Source: Saprospiraceae bacterium
GTDB lineage: Bacteria; Bacteroidota; Bacteroidia; Chitinophagales; Saprospiraceae
Direction of reading: 5' to 3'
NCBI GenBank assembly: GCA_041392805.1
Contig: JAWKLJ010000002.1
Span: 248,001-312,000, forward strand
Length of the DNA stretch: 64,000 bases
The notes beneath the pieces are model-generated. The model was not told where the DNA came from. It made no database searches and saw only the letters and a list, made by a program, of their open reading frames with translations. Both the position numbers and the translations under genes were made by a program. Within the stretch, counting starts at the first letter, position 1. Each line of letters opens with the position of its first letter. Of the stretch, positions 9,414 to 16,782 are shown one piece after another.

Positions 9414-9969
9414 ATAATTGATAATCATTTGCTTATGTTTTTTTTTGTCACTTATTAAATCCTTTTGGGGATTATCCAAGATAGCAAAAAAGAGGACCAT
9501 TTGATAGACAAAAAAAGGAGATGCAACCTTTGTAAAGTTTTTTCTAAAATTTTTTCGTATTTTTTTTTAAAAAATGTGACATATTTATATCTTTGCATCA
9601 TAAGAATGAAACAAACACTAAAATTATTCTTACCCCCCCTTTCCCAATAGCAAACATTTTTAAGCGTTTTTTGCGCTTTTTTTACTTGGCTGCGTCATGT
9701 ACGCTGCTCATCACATGGTTTTCACTAAGAACAACATTTAAGGTCCTAAGCTAAAAGATAAACTATTGACACTCCTTGAAAAAGAGTTGACTTTAGGCTT
9801 ATCTTAGGAATACATCAGCATGATTTTTCAATGCAGATTGATGATTTTGTAACACTTGAGTTACGCCATTATTCAATCCACCATTGCTTCAGTCATATCG
9901 GGTATATTCCTTTTTAGCTTGGGACCTTATGCTATTTAAACAACACTGAAGTTTTAGAACAACACTAAC
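9414..9969 (+). promoter_or_regulatory. Long leader of the first T9SS gene with possible promoter, mini-ORF and hairpin
   Basis: There is no standard gene in these 556 bases. TATCTTTG at 9588-9595 fits the -7 box TAnnTTTG, but I see no matching -33 TTG. Just downstream, an ATG at 9606 opens a 14-codon reading frame (MKQTLKLFLPPLSQ) ending at 9650. It is followed at once by AAGCG-TTTTTTG-CGCTT and seven T, a terminator-like hairpin at about 9661-9688. If transcribed, the T9SS gene would have a leader of roughly 370 bases with an attenuator-like arrangement at its front. Confidence 0.3.
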
Positions 9970-10944
9970 ATGAACAAATTTACCACTTTTCTAATGGTGG
10001 CAGTACTTCTTATTGCCAATAATGTACATTCCCAATGTATTTTACGAACGGGATCCTATACGGAGAACGAAGTAAGAAATTGTTTATCGGGTAATAAAAC
10101 CCTCATCATCCCAGATAATGAATTGGTCGCATTGAATGGATCTTGGGACTTAAGGCCCTTAGGGCCTATCACCGTAGTTATACAAGGTAGAGGAGGATGC
10201 TTGATTTTTAGCGGTTATGGCAGTAATGCAGAGAAACTGAAACTGGCAGAAGGTTCTAGTATCTCTATCCCCGAAGGAGGAAATAACCCCTACGCCCTTA
10301 ATGGCACTGGTTCGGAGGACCAAGTCAGGATTAAAATAGGAGATACCAGGTATAAAGAAAGAGATTTTGAGGATTTAATTAATGGATTTGGTGTAAGTGC
10401 CGTATTGCCTATTGAATTAGCCTATTTTAAGGCTTATACAAAAGCTTATTCCATTCAGCTAGATTGGAAAACAGAAGTTGAGATTAACAATGCTTACTTC
10501 GAAGTAATGTATAGTACGAATGGCAAGGATTTTAAAACCATTGCCAAAATTGAAGGTGCTGGGACCAGTGCAACAGCAGTTGTTTACGCTTTCCAACATC
10601 AAAATCCCGTCCTGGGGAATAACTATTACCGTCTTAAACAAACAGATTTTGATGGTACCTATGATTATACAGCTATAAGAACGGTTCAGTGGGAGGAGAA
10701 AGGGGCATCCATTGTAAAAGTTTACCCCAATCCGGTTCAGGAAAGTTTTAGCATCAATACCCATGATGGTGAAAAGCCTTCACAGGTACAATTGCTAAAC
10801 CTATTAGGACAGGTCATTCCTACCCATTGGTCACCCCAGGATGGGCGCTATGTTCTACCCGCCTCCTTAAGCCGTGGCAGCTATGTGTTGAAAATGGAGA
10901 TAGGAGGGCAGCACTACACAGAACGCGTATTCATTCAGAAATAA
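9970..10944 (+). CDS. Secreted protein with type IX secretion C-terminal domain
   Basis: A 324-residue exported protein. A signal peptide covers residues 1-21 (ending HSQ). The middle part (22-135) is a small beta-rich unit without a family match that I recognise. A conserved Saprospiria module begins at LPIELAYF (about 142) with an FN3-like fold, marked by NNYYRLKQTDFDGTY. The T9SS sorting domain is at about 253-324: VYPNPVQESFSI, LLGQVI, then GSYVLKMEIGG and a basic end. It is exported through Sec and then T9SS to the cell surface. The function of the N-terminal unit is unknown. A paralogue lies at 12214, separated by a repeat-rich gap. Confidence 0.8.
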   Translation: MNKFTTFLMVAVLLIANNVHSQCILRTGSYTENEVRNCLSGNKTLIIPDNELVALNGSWDLRPLGPITVVIQGRGGCLIFSGYGSNAEKLKLAEGSSISIPEGGNNPYALNGTGSEDQVRIKIGDTRYKERDFEDLINGFGVSAVLPIELAYFKAYTKAYSIQLDWKTEVEINNAYFEVMYSTNGKDFKTIAKIEGAGTSATAVVYAFQHQNPVLGNNYYRLKQTDFDGTYDYTAIRTVQWEEKGASIVKVYPNPVQESFSINTHDGEKPSQVQLLNLLGQVIPTHWSPQDGRYVLPASLSRGSYVLKMEIGGQHYTERVFIQK

Positions 10945-11337
10945 TAATAAGGGAGACCTAAAGCATAGGAAATAGGTATTTCAATATGATTGCCTATTCC
11001 TTTTCTCTCTTTTGAAAAGATAATTATAAGGGGGACATTAAACTAGGGAAATAGGTGTATCAAAGTGATGACCTATTCCCTTTTTTCCTCCGCTTGAAAA
11101 GATAATTATAAGGGGGACATTAAACTAGGGAAATAGGTATGTCAAAGTGATGACCTATTCCCTTTTTTCCTCCGCTTGAAAAGATAATTATAAGGGGGAC
11201 ATTAAACTAGGGAAATAGGTATGTCAAAGTGATGACCTATTCCCTTTTTTCCCTTCTTGAAAAGATAATTATAAGGGGGACATTAAACTAGGGAAATAGG
11301 TATGTCAAAGGATGACCTATTCCCTTTTTTCCCTTTG
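10940..11337 (+). repeat. Tandem array of five 79-82 bp units, each carrying a terminator-like hairpin
   Basis: The units begin at 10940, 11019, 11101, 11183 and 11264. Each opens with a version of GATAATTATAAGGGGG, then AGGGAAATAGGT, a loop of about 14 bases, ACCTATTCCC and a run of up to six T. Left arms are at 10967, 11045, 11127, 11209 and 11290; right arms at 10992, 11071, 11153, 11235 and 11315. The first unit is diverged and overlaps the stop codon of the T9SS gene, while the other four are almost identical. The first hairpin is probably the native terminator and the rest are recent tandem copies. Confidence 0.9.
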
Positions 11338-11361
11338 TCATAATGCAGAAAATTGGACTTA

Positions 11362-11589
11362 GTGTATGACGGAAATAAATGCTACCACTTTTTTCAGAGA
11401 TTCGCGAATATTTTCACACAACTTCCTTTGTGTCAGTTGCTTTGAAAATTTTAGCGAATCAAAAGTTGTATCATTTATTTTTCTTCCGTCTATTATAGTC
11501 TGCCTTCAAACATGGTCAATGGTCTTCATTTTTTACAACAGCACAATTGAACAACAAGACAAATGCGTAAGAAACGTCTCGTCATACGC
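11362..11589. repeat. Nested inverted-repeat block, possibly a structured RNA or decayed mobile element
   Basis: Three inverted pairs sit inside each other. GTGTATGACG (11362-11371) pairs with CGTCATACGC (11580-11589). GACGGAAATAAATG (11368-11381) pairs imperfectly with an arm at 11472-11490 ending TTCCGTC. GATTCGCGAATATTTTC (from 11399) pairs with an arm ending TTAGCGAATC (11460), and CACACAA pairs with TTTGTGT within it. No protein frame in the block looks real. Confidence 0.55.
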
Positions 11590-11619
11590 AGAAAAAGCTA
11601 ATTATTAAGGGGAATTTAT

Positions 11620-11657
11620 TTGAATGGAGTTCGCAAAAAAGTTGTGGACTCCTTTTT
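11620..11657 (+). terminator. Terminator-like hairpin
   Basis: GGAGT and ACTCC flank a loop of about 17 bases and are followed by TTTTTT near 11652-11657. The stem is short. It directly precedes the MITE-like element at 11666, and GTTCGCAAAA in its left part is repeated near 11812, just beyond that element. Confidence 0.3.
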
Positions 11658-11665
11658 TATGTGGT

Positions 11666-11801
11666 TCTCTGACAATTTTTGTGGTCAAGTGAAAGTGAAA
11701 GACTAAGGTGACCATCCGCGTGCGCCGAAGCTTTAGCAGAGGAGCAAGGAAGCTGTGCCTTTTACTTTCACTTGACTCCAGAACACAAAAATTGTCAGAG
11801 A
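11666..11801. mobile_element. MITE-like element, family 2, full-size copy
   Basis: The 136 bp element has 18 bp perfect terminal inverted repeats: TCTCTGACAATTTTTGTG (11666-11683) and its complement at 11784-11801. An inner palindrome follows: GTCAAGTGAAAGTGAAAG (11684-11701) against 11759-11776. No coding capacity. Related copies are at 30903-30989 and 38481-38534. Confidence 0.75.
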
Positions 11802-12213
11802 AAGTTTTATGTTCGCAAAAGGAGTATACACTTGTGTTAAAAAATATAAATGTAAAATAAAGACAGTGAAGGGAGTAGGTAGAATAGATGAATTGATTAA
11901 TCTAAACTGTTGATATTTAGGGGTTAATAATAGGAAAGTACATTGTTTTTGGTTAACTTTATGTCCATATTACCCCCATTTAGTATTTCAGAATTAATAA
12001 CTTCCCTCTTCGCAAAAAGCATTATGTTCCCTTTCATTTATTATTGCTTCGAATAGAAATAAGGAGATAAGTATCAGGGCTTTGACTCATGTTGCTTTTT
12101 ACTTACTTCGAATTATTCTGCTGTATTTGTAAGGAAATTTATTTACAAAGGTATTCTCTTTTTCTTATTTCCTATGAATTTAGAAAATTAAACAACACAT
12201 CATAAACACTAAA
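11802..12213 (+). other. Upstream region of the second T9SS gene
   Basis: An AT-rich stretch of about 410 bases with no credible gene and no repeat that I can recognise beyond the GTTCGCAAAA near 11812. The promoter of the gene at 12214 must lie here, but I found no box fitting TAnnTTTG well enough to call. Confidence 0.3.
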
Positions 12214-13173
12214 ATGAACAACATGAATTTGAAAACTACATTTATTGCTTTTCTTTTGGTATTCAGTAGTATTAGCCTTTCGGCCCAGTGCGGGTCTATT
12301 GTAGGAACTTGTCCGAGTTCTGTGACTACTGTTCAACAACTAACCAATTGTGTTTTAGGGGGGGCAACCTCGATTAGTATTAGCTCAGATTTGACCATTC
12401 CCTGCGATTACGACTTATCGGGTATTTCGATAACGTTGACTGCAAATACAGATATTCGGTTTACGGGAAATATATTGCTGAGTAACACCACTTCCTTTCC
12501 AATTAATCCAGCAAGTTCATCGCTTCAGATTGGAGGAATTCTCTTCACTAAAAATGGTGACCCTAGTTATGCGGACTTAAATGCAGCCTTAGCCCTCATT
12601 CCTAACGGTACGACGATTAGTGTTGCCGCATTATTGGCACTTCTCCCCGTTGAGTTCATTTCCTTTACCGGAAAGGCTGAAAAAGGCAATGCTATGTTGC
12701 ATTGGGCGACGGCCACAGAGTCCAACAATAAGCAATTTGAGGTGGAGCATAGCTTGGATGGGAAGCAGTTTAAAACAATCGAGATCATTCCTGGCGGAGG
12801 CACCAGCTTTGAAAGATTGGATTACGCTTTTGAACATAAGGCGGTGTCGTCTGGCCTTAACTACTATCGTTTACGACAAGTCGATTATGATGGAACTTAT
12901 GCTTATTCAGATGTGATCTCCATTCAATTTTCAAGAAGAAAGGTAGACGTCAATGTGTTTCCTAACCCTAATAAAGGGGCATTTACGATAATCACTGAAT
13001 CAGGCGTGGCACCCACGCAAGTACAGTTATATAATATGTTGGGACAGGAGTTTCAATTGGTGTCAAATGAAGCCGGTGATTACGCCTTACCTCAGCGGGT
13101 GCAGGGGGGTACTTATATCTTGAAATTACAAATAGAGGGAGCTACCCATTTTGAGCGATTGCTCATTCAGTAG
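12214..13173 (+). CDS. Secreted protein with type IX secretion C-terminal domain, paralogue of the gene at 9970
   Basis: A 319-residue protein. The signal peptide ends near SLSAQC; a second ATG three codons in (12223) is an equally good start. Residues about 25-145 are a small beta-rich unit with low similarity to the first paralogue. The remainder aligns along its length with that protein: LPVEFISFTG, NYYRLRQVDYDGTYAY, VFPNPNKGAFTI, YNMLGQEF and GGTYILKLQIEG. This is the FN3-like module plus T9SS sorting domain. Thus an old duplication kept the export module and changed the N-terminal cargo. Surface location is expected; the role is unknown. Confidence 0.8.
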   Translation: MNNMNLKTTFIAFLLVFSSISLSAQCGSIVGTCPSSVTTVQQLTNCVLGGATSISISSDLTIPCDYDLSGISITLTANTDIRFTGNILLSNTTSFPINPASSSLQIGGILFTKNGDPSYADLNAALALIPNGTTISVAALLALLPVEFISFTGKAEKGNAMLHWATATESNNKQFEVEHSLDGKQFKTIEIIPGGGTSFERLDYAFEHKAVSSGLNYYRLRQVDYDGTYAYSDVISIQFSRRKVDVNVFPNPNKGAFTIITESGVAPTQVQLYNMLGQEFQLVSNEAGDYALPQRVQGGTYILKLQIEGATHFERLLIQ

Positions 13174-13180
13174 CAGGCCA

Positions 13181-13230
13181 AACTTCAGCAGTTTACCTCA
13201 GTTATTACCGGGGCAAACTGCTGAAGTTTT
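13181..13230. terminator. Bidirectional terminator between convergent genes
   Basis: AACTTCAGCAGTTT (13181-13194) pairs perfectly with AAACTGCTGAAGTT (13215-13228), a 14 bp stem with a 20-base loop. A short T-run follows on the plus strand. It separates the T9SS gene from the leftward LEA-like gene. Confidence 0.7.
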
Positions 13231-13235
13231 AAATT

Positions 13236-14372
13236 CTATTCCTCATCAATGATGGCGTCATCGATAATCTCATCGCCATCACCATCCAAATCTTCGAATC
13301 CAGCAACCTTTCCATCAGACTTTTTAGCCTTGAAGGAAGGATCTTTTTCAATTTTCATATCCTCATCCTCAAAAATGGACTTGGATTTTTTCTCTCCTTT
13401 CATTTGATAATCGCCATCGGCAAAGCGTTGGGCTTTTTCAAAGAAGCTACCATGACCGCCAAAAAGGCTATCACCAGTCCCCTTCGCTTTTTCCTTGATG
13501 CTGTCAGCCGAATCTTTGGCTTTTTCGGCAGCTTGGTCACCGAGATCTTGGGCCTTTTTAATGACGCTATCCATGTCTTCTGCCGCTGCTTTTTGGGCTT
13601 TTTCAACTAGGCCCTCCGCTTTATCAAATAGTTTACCACCAAGTTCCTTGGCTTTTTCGAAAGCATTTCCGCCTTTTTCGAGGATGGAACTACCCAAATC
13701 TTCCGCTACGTCCATGACTTTTCCTCCTACTTTTTCCGATTTGTCCCATATTTTACCGCCTATGTCTTCTGCCACATCCATGACTTTACCCCCTACTTTT
13801 TCAGCTGTTCCCATGACTTTTCCTCCAACGTCCTCTGCTGTATCCATGACCTTTCCGCGAACGCCACTGGTTTTATCCATGAATTCATCGCCAAGGTGCT
13901 TTAGGGTTTCTCCAGCCTTCTTAGCAGCACCTTTAATGGTATCTCCTGTTTTTTCAGCTGTTCCGAGGATGGTTTCCGTGGCATCTTCTTCCACCTCATC
14001 GGCCGTTGTTTCTACGTTATCCGCAACTTCCTCAGCGTCATCCATCAAATCGTGGGTTTTTTCCTTTACTTTATGTCCAATATCTTCCGCTATTCCCTTG
14101 GCTTTACCTACTGCGGCCTCTGCCTCTTCCCATATTTTGGATGCAATATCTTCCACTGAGTCTTTTGCTTTTTCTACGAAGTCTCCGGCTTTATCCAATG
14201 CTGCACTACCTACTTCTTCGACTGTATCTTTTGCTTTATGAAACATTTCACCTGATTTTTCGGCCAAATCATGAGCGGTCTCTTTTCCCTTTTCCATTGC
14301 TTTATCAGCAGCAGACTTGCTAACCGCCTTGGCACCGAACATTAGCTTTTTGAGATCATTAATTATTCCCAT
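13236..14372 (-). CDS. LEA-like / YtxH-like amphipathic repeat protein with acidic tail
   Basis: A 378-residue, highly charged protein without signal peptide. Residues 15-300 are a run of 11-residue-like amphipathic repeats rich in Lys, Glu, Ala, Asp and Gly. Examples are EKVGGKVMDVAEDIGGKIWD and AEKAKDSADSIKEKAKG. The composition resembles group 3 late-embryogenesis-abundant proteins and bacterial YtxH-like stress proteins, which fold on drying or at membranes. The C-terminus (about 330-378) changes to a very acidic, calcium-loop-like stretch (FEDLDGDGDEIIDD). Protection against desiccation or osmotic stress is an inference from composition. It is transcribed alone, with a terminator hairpin downstream. 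Confidence 0.65.
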   Translation of the reverse strand: MGIINDLKKLMFGAKAVSKSAADKAMEKGKETAHDLAEKSGEMFHKAKDTVEEVGSAALDKAGDFVEKAKDSVEDIASKIWEEAEAAVGKAKGIAEDIGHKVKEKTHDLMDDAEEVADNVETTADEVEEDATETILGTAEKTGDTIKGAAKKAGETLKHLGDEFMDKTSGVRGKVMDTAEDVGGKVMGTAEKVGGKVMDVAEDIGGKIWDKSEKVGGKVMDVAEDLGSSILEKGGNAFEKAKELGGKLFDKAEGLVEKAQKAAAEDMDSVIKKAQDLGDQAAEKAKDSADSIKEKAKGTGDSLFGGHGSFFEKAQRFADGDYQMKGEKKSKSIFEDEDMKIEKDPSFKAKKSDGKVAGFEDLDGDGDEIIDDAIIDEE

Positions 14373-14568
14373 GGTTTAAAAATTTGATTTTGTTAAAAAT
14401 TTGGGCAAAAAATTACTCCTTCTTTTACATAGCAAGGAACATAATTTTTGGCAAAGAATCAACTTTTTTAGATAGACCATGCATAACAGGATAAAATATC
14501 AGGAAATTCGACCAGAAGGAGCGCTACAGTAATTATTTCTACTGCTATTGGCTCCAATTCATCCCAAT

Positions 14569-15972
14569 TCATCCCAATTGCCCCAATAGCCAAACTTTTT
14601 CCGCCACATTTTTTGTCTCCTCAATCTCAGTTTTTAGCCGCTGCAACTGATCGGGACTATACTGATCGGATTGTAAAAGACGTCGGGTGAATTTTATGAA
14701 ATTGAGGTATAATTCCCGGTGATAACCGAGTTCTTTTTTTCGATAAATATAGTTTTGGAAGCTATCCAACAAAGAATAAAGTGGCTCCAGTTGCCCCTGG
14801 TCAAAATAGATGCGAACCAACATTCTGCGCGCATTTAGGTTGTTTAAAACATCATCAGTCCCAACTTTTTGTAGCAAACACATAGCCTCGGTATAGTCTT
14901 TTCGCTTATAATGAAGCAATGCCAGGTTAAAACAATAGGTACTTTCCCTAAATGTTTTGTCTAGAAAAGGCTTGTATTGTTCAATAAAGTTAGCCACCCA
15001 ATCGTAGGCTTCAATTCCCAAACCCAACGCAACAATGTTTTTATAATTGAATCGAGAAAGCAGGCCATACTCAAAAAAAACATTTTGGGCCAGCCCCTCT
15101 TGGTAAAGTTCAAAGGCTTCCCGATTAAAAAAGCCTTCCCTGGCATTTAGGCGCTTGATGCAATAATTTAGCGCAAAAGTGTAAATGTCCTGTAAATCCC
15201 TGGTTGGAAATTGGTGATGGTGCTTTTTTATCAAACTCCGGAGGGTTGTGAAATAAGGAAGCGCATCTTCTTCCAACAGTAATTTCAAACAATGGTAATA
15301 AATGAGTACTGCGGGGCTTTCAAAATAGGTTTTGTTTTCCAATTGTTGCATGACAGCGTCTAGCAAATCTGGTACAAAGTGAGACTGGTTGACACGCTGA
15401 TGGGTGAGGGCCAGCGCCGCGTGTTTGAGCTTATTGGCAATAAAAAATTGGTCTAATTGATGGGAGCTAGCAGCCAAACCTAGCGGTGCACCTCTGCTCT
15501 GAGTAGATTTAAACAAATACCATTCTTGTTGCAGTTGGAACTGTTGCAAATGGTATTCCTGGTGTCGAAAAGTTTGATTCTCCAAATTTTCCAGTGCGGT
15601 CGCATAGGCTTTGTCAAACAATCGATTTGCACCTTTTTTTCGGATAGCTTGCAAATTGGCTTTTTGAGCAAGAAAGGAATCTGCTGTGAAGGTCTGATAA
15701 GCAAGAAAGTTTTCAATCACTTTGAACAAAAAAGACATTGTATACCTGATTTTTTTTTCATCGAAAGCCTCGTCAGGAAAGAGATGCCGATAGATGTTTT
15801 CTTTTTCCAAGCTAATACGTTGGCCGTTTTTTACATATCGAGATAGGTATTCGAAGAGTTGAATTACATCTTCTCGTTGATTATGAAAAGGTGAATTGAC
15901 AAATTTTCGCAACTCCCGCACTTCCTTTTTATCTAAACATAGGAATATTTCTAATAAACGACTATCTTTCAT
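14569..15972 (-). CDS. Alpha-helical, TPR-like solenoid protein of unknown function
   Basis: A 467-residue protein that is almost entirely helical, with Leu/Phe/Tyr-rich helix pairs like a degenerate TPR solenoid: CFNLALLHYKRKDYTEAMCLLQ and ARRMLVRIYFDQGQLEPLYSLL regions. The N-terminus (LLEIFLCLDKKEVRELRKFVNSPFHNQ) resembles a small helical head found in similar Bacteroidota proteins. No catalytic motif or signal peptide is seen. The start is the ATG at 15972; a TTG four codons upstream also opens the frame but is less likely. It probably works as a cytoplasmic scaffold, which is a guess. Confidence 0.6.
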   Translation of the reverse strand: MKDSRLLEIFLCLDKKEVRELRKFVNSPFHNQREDVIQLFEYLSRYVKNGQRISLEKENIYRHLFPDEAFDEKKIRYTMSFLFKVIENFLAYQTFTADSFLAQKANLQAIRKKGANRLFDKAYATALENLENQTFRHQEYHLQQFQLQQEWYLFKSTQSRGAPLGLAASSHQLDQFFIANKLKHAALALTHQRVNQSHFVPDLLDAVMQQLENKTYFESPAVLIYYHCLKLLLEEDALPYFTTLRSLIKKHHHQFPTRDLQDIYTFALNYCIKRLNAREGFFNREAFELYQEGLAQNVFFEYGLLSRFNYKNIVALGLGIEAYDWVANFIEQYKPFLDKTFRESTYCFNLALLHYKRKDYTEAMCLLQKVGTDDVLNNLNARRMLVRIYFDQGQLEPLYSLLDSFQNYIYRKKELGYHRELYLNFIKFTRRLLQSDQYSPDQLQRLKTEIEETKNVAEKVWLLGQLG

Positions 15973-16308
15973 TTTAATTGGCAAAAAAATAATTAATAAA
16001 TTGATTTATAGTAATTTAAAAGGTAAATATCATGAAATTAGATTGACAAATCAAATAATTTGTTGTTGGTGTTCTTGATGGAAAAAGAGAAATTTATATT
16101 TTGTAAGGCCAATGTATCTTCTGGACTTCTGACATTCGCTGTTTTGAAATCGGAAATCGGAAAGGCTGAGGAGCGCAATTTACCCACTTCCGCTTTCCCA
16201 CTTCTAGCCTAGAAAACAGAGGATTTCCAAAAGTGTCAAAAGTCCAAGTATATTCCATTGGTCTTTTTTCTATAGCGACAGGTGTTTTGTAAAACGAGAA
16301 AATACTCA
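15973..16308. other. Intergenic region between divergent genes, containing a family 1 MITE-like copy
   Basis: 336 bases. The AT-rich left part (15973-16080) should hold the promoter of the leftward helical-protein gene. 16122-16247 is a family 1 repeat. The remaining 60 bases before the small exported-protein gene have no recognisable box. Confidence 0.5.
16122..16247 (-). mobile_element. MITE-like element, family 1, copy R1 (reverse orientation)
   Basis: The 126 bp element is bounded by TGGACTTCTGAC (16122-16133) and GTCAAAAGTCCA (16235-16246). Its interior carries the family core GCGCAATTTACCCAC and AAGGCTGAGGAGCG. It matches copies at 44555, 46283 and 63697 along its length. Any reading frame across it is spurious. 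Confidence 0.8.
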
Positions 16309-16722
16309 ATGATGCGATATCTTTTGCAAGTAAAAAAAGTACTCCTACCCTTGTTGTTTTGTGGGGTGTTTAACAGTGGGTGGGCTTCCGGCTTGGGTTG
16401 GGCTAAAGTCTTTGAACCTTTACGCTATGTACAACTTACTTTGCTTCATGATTCCTCCTTGGATGTCGTTATCGACCAGAGACATTCCTTGGAAGTATTC
16501 CAGTCCAAAGACAAAGACGGGGGGATAAAAAACAGGCACTTTCATCTTTTAGAGTTGATTGGCAAACCCTATTTACTCGAATCGCTCAAGGAAAAACGCG
16601 AAGTAGAAGAAATATTCGCACCGCTAAACATCGTAGTTGATGATGTCATTGTTATGGTGCATGATATGCCCGACCGAGGTGATTTCAAAAGCCCGCTTTT
16701 GAGGTATCGTTCTCCTGGTTAG
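16309..16722 (+). CDS. Small exported protein of unknown function
   Basis: A 137-residue product when started at the ATG at 16309 (another ATG follows directly). Its N-terminus, MMRYLLQVKKVLLPLLFCGVF, is a likely signal peptide ending near WASG. The rest is a mixed alpha/beta chain without motifs that I recognise. An upstream in-frame ATG at 16282 lies between the repeat and this start and gives a poorer signal peptide. The gene is 60 bases before the tail-specific protease and may share its transcript. Confidence 0.5.
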   Translation: MMRYLLQVKKVLLPLLFCGVFNSGWASGLGWAKVFEPLRYVQLTLLHDSSLDVVIDQRHSLEVFQSKDKDGGIKNRHFHLLELIGKPYLLESLKEKREVEEIFAPLNIVVDDVIVMVHDMPDRGDFKSPLLRYRSPG

Positions 16723-16782
16723 GTTAGGTATAAAATTTGACTAATAAAATATATTCCCCAATACAGAACAAAACGACTTTTT

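Noticed and set aside
10940..11337. Tandem array as a CRISPR or tRNA-like array
   Set aside because: The whole 80 bp unit is repeated with no variable spacer, and the fold is a single terminator-like hairpin.
11366..11608. 80-codon frame after the hairpin array
   Set aside because: It crosses the nested inverted repeats, has no domain or credible start, and a composition like non-coding DNA.
13495..14241. Rightward 248-codon reading frame
   Set aside because: Ser/Pro-rich mirror of the repetitive LEA-like gene on the other strand, with no start context or domain.
16094..16309. Leftward 71-residue reading frame with TFDTFGNP
   Set aside because: It is the translation of the family 1 repeat; a similar false frame appears at 63572-63862.
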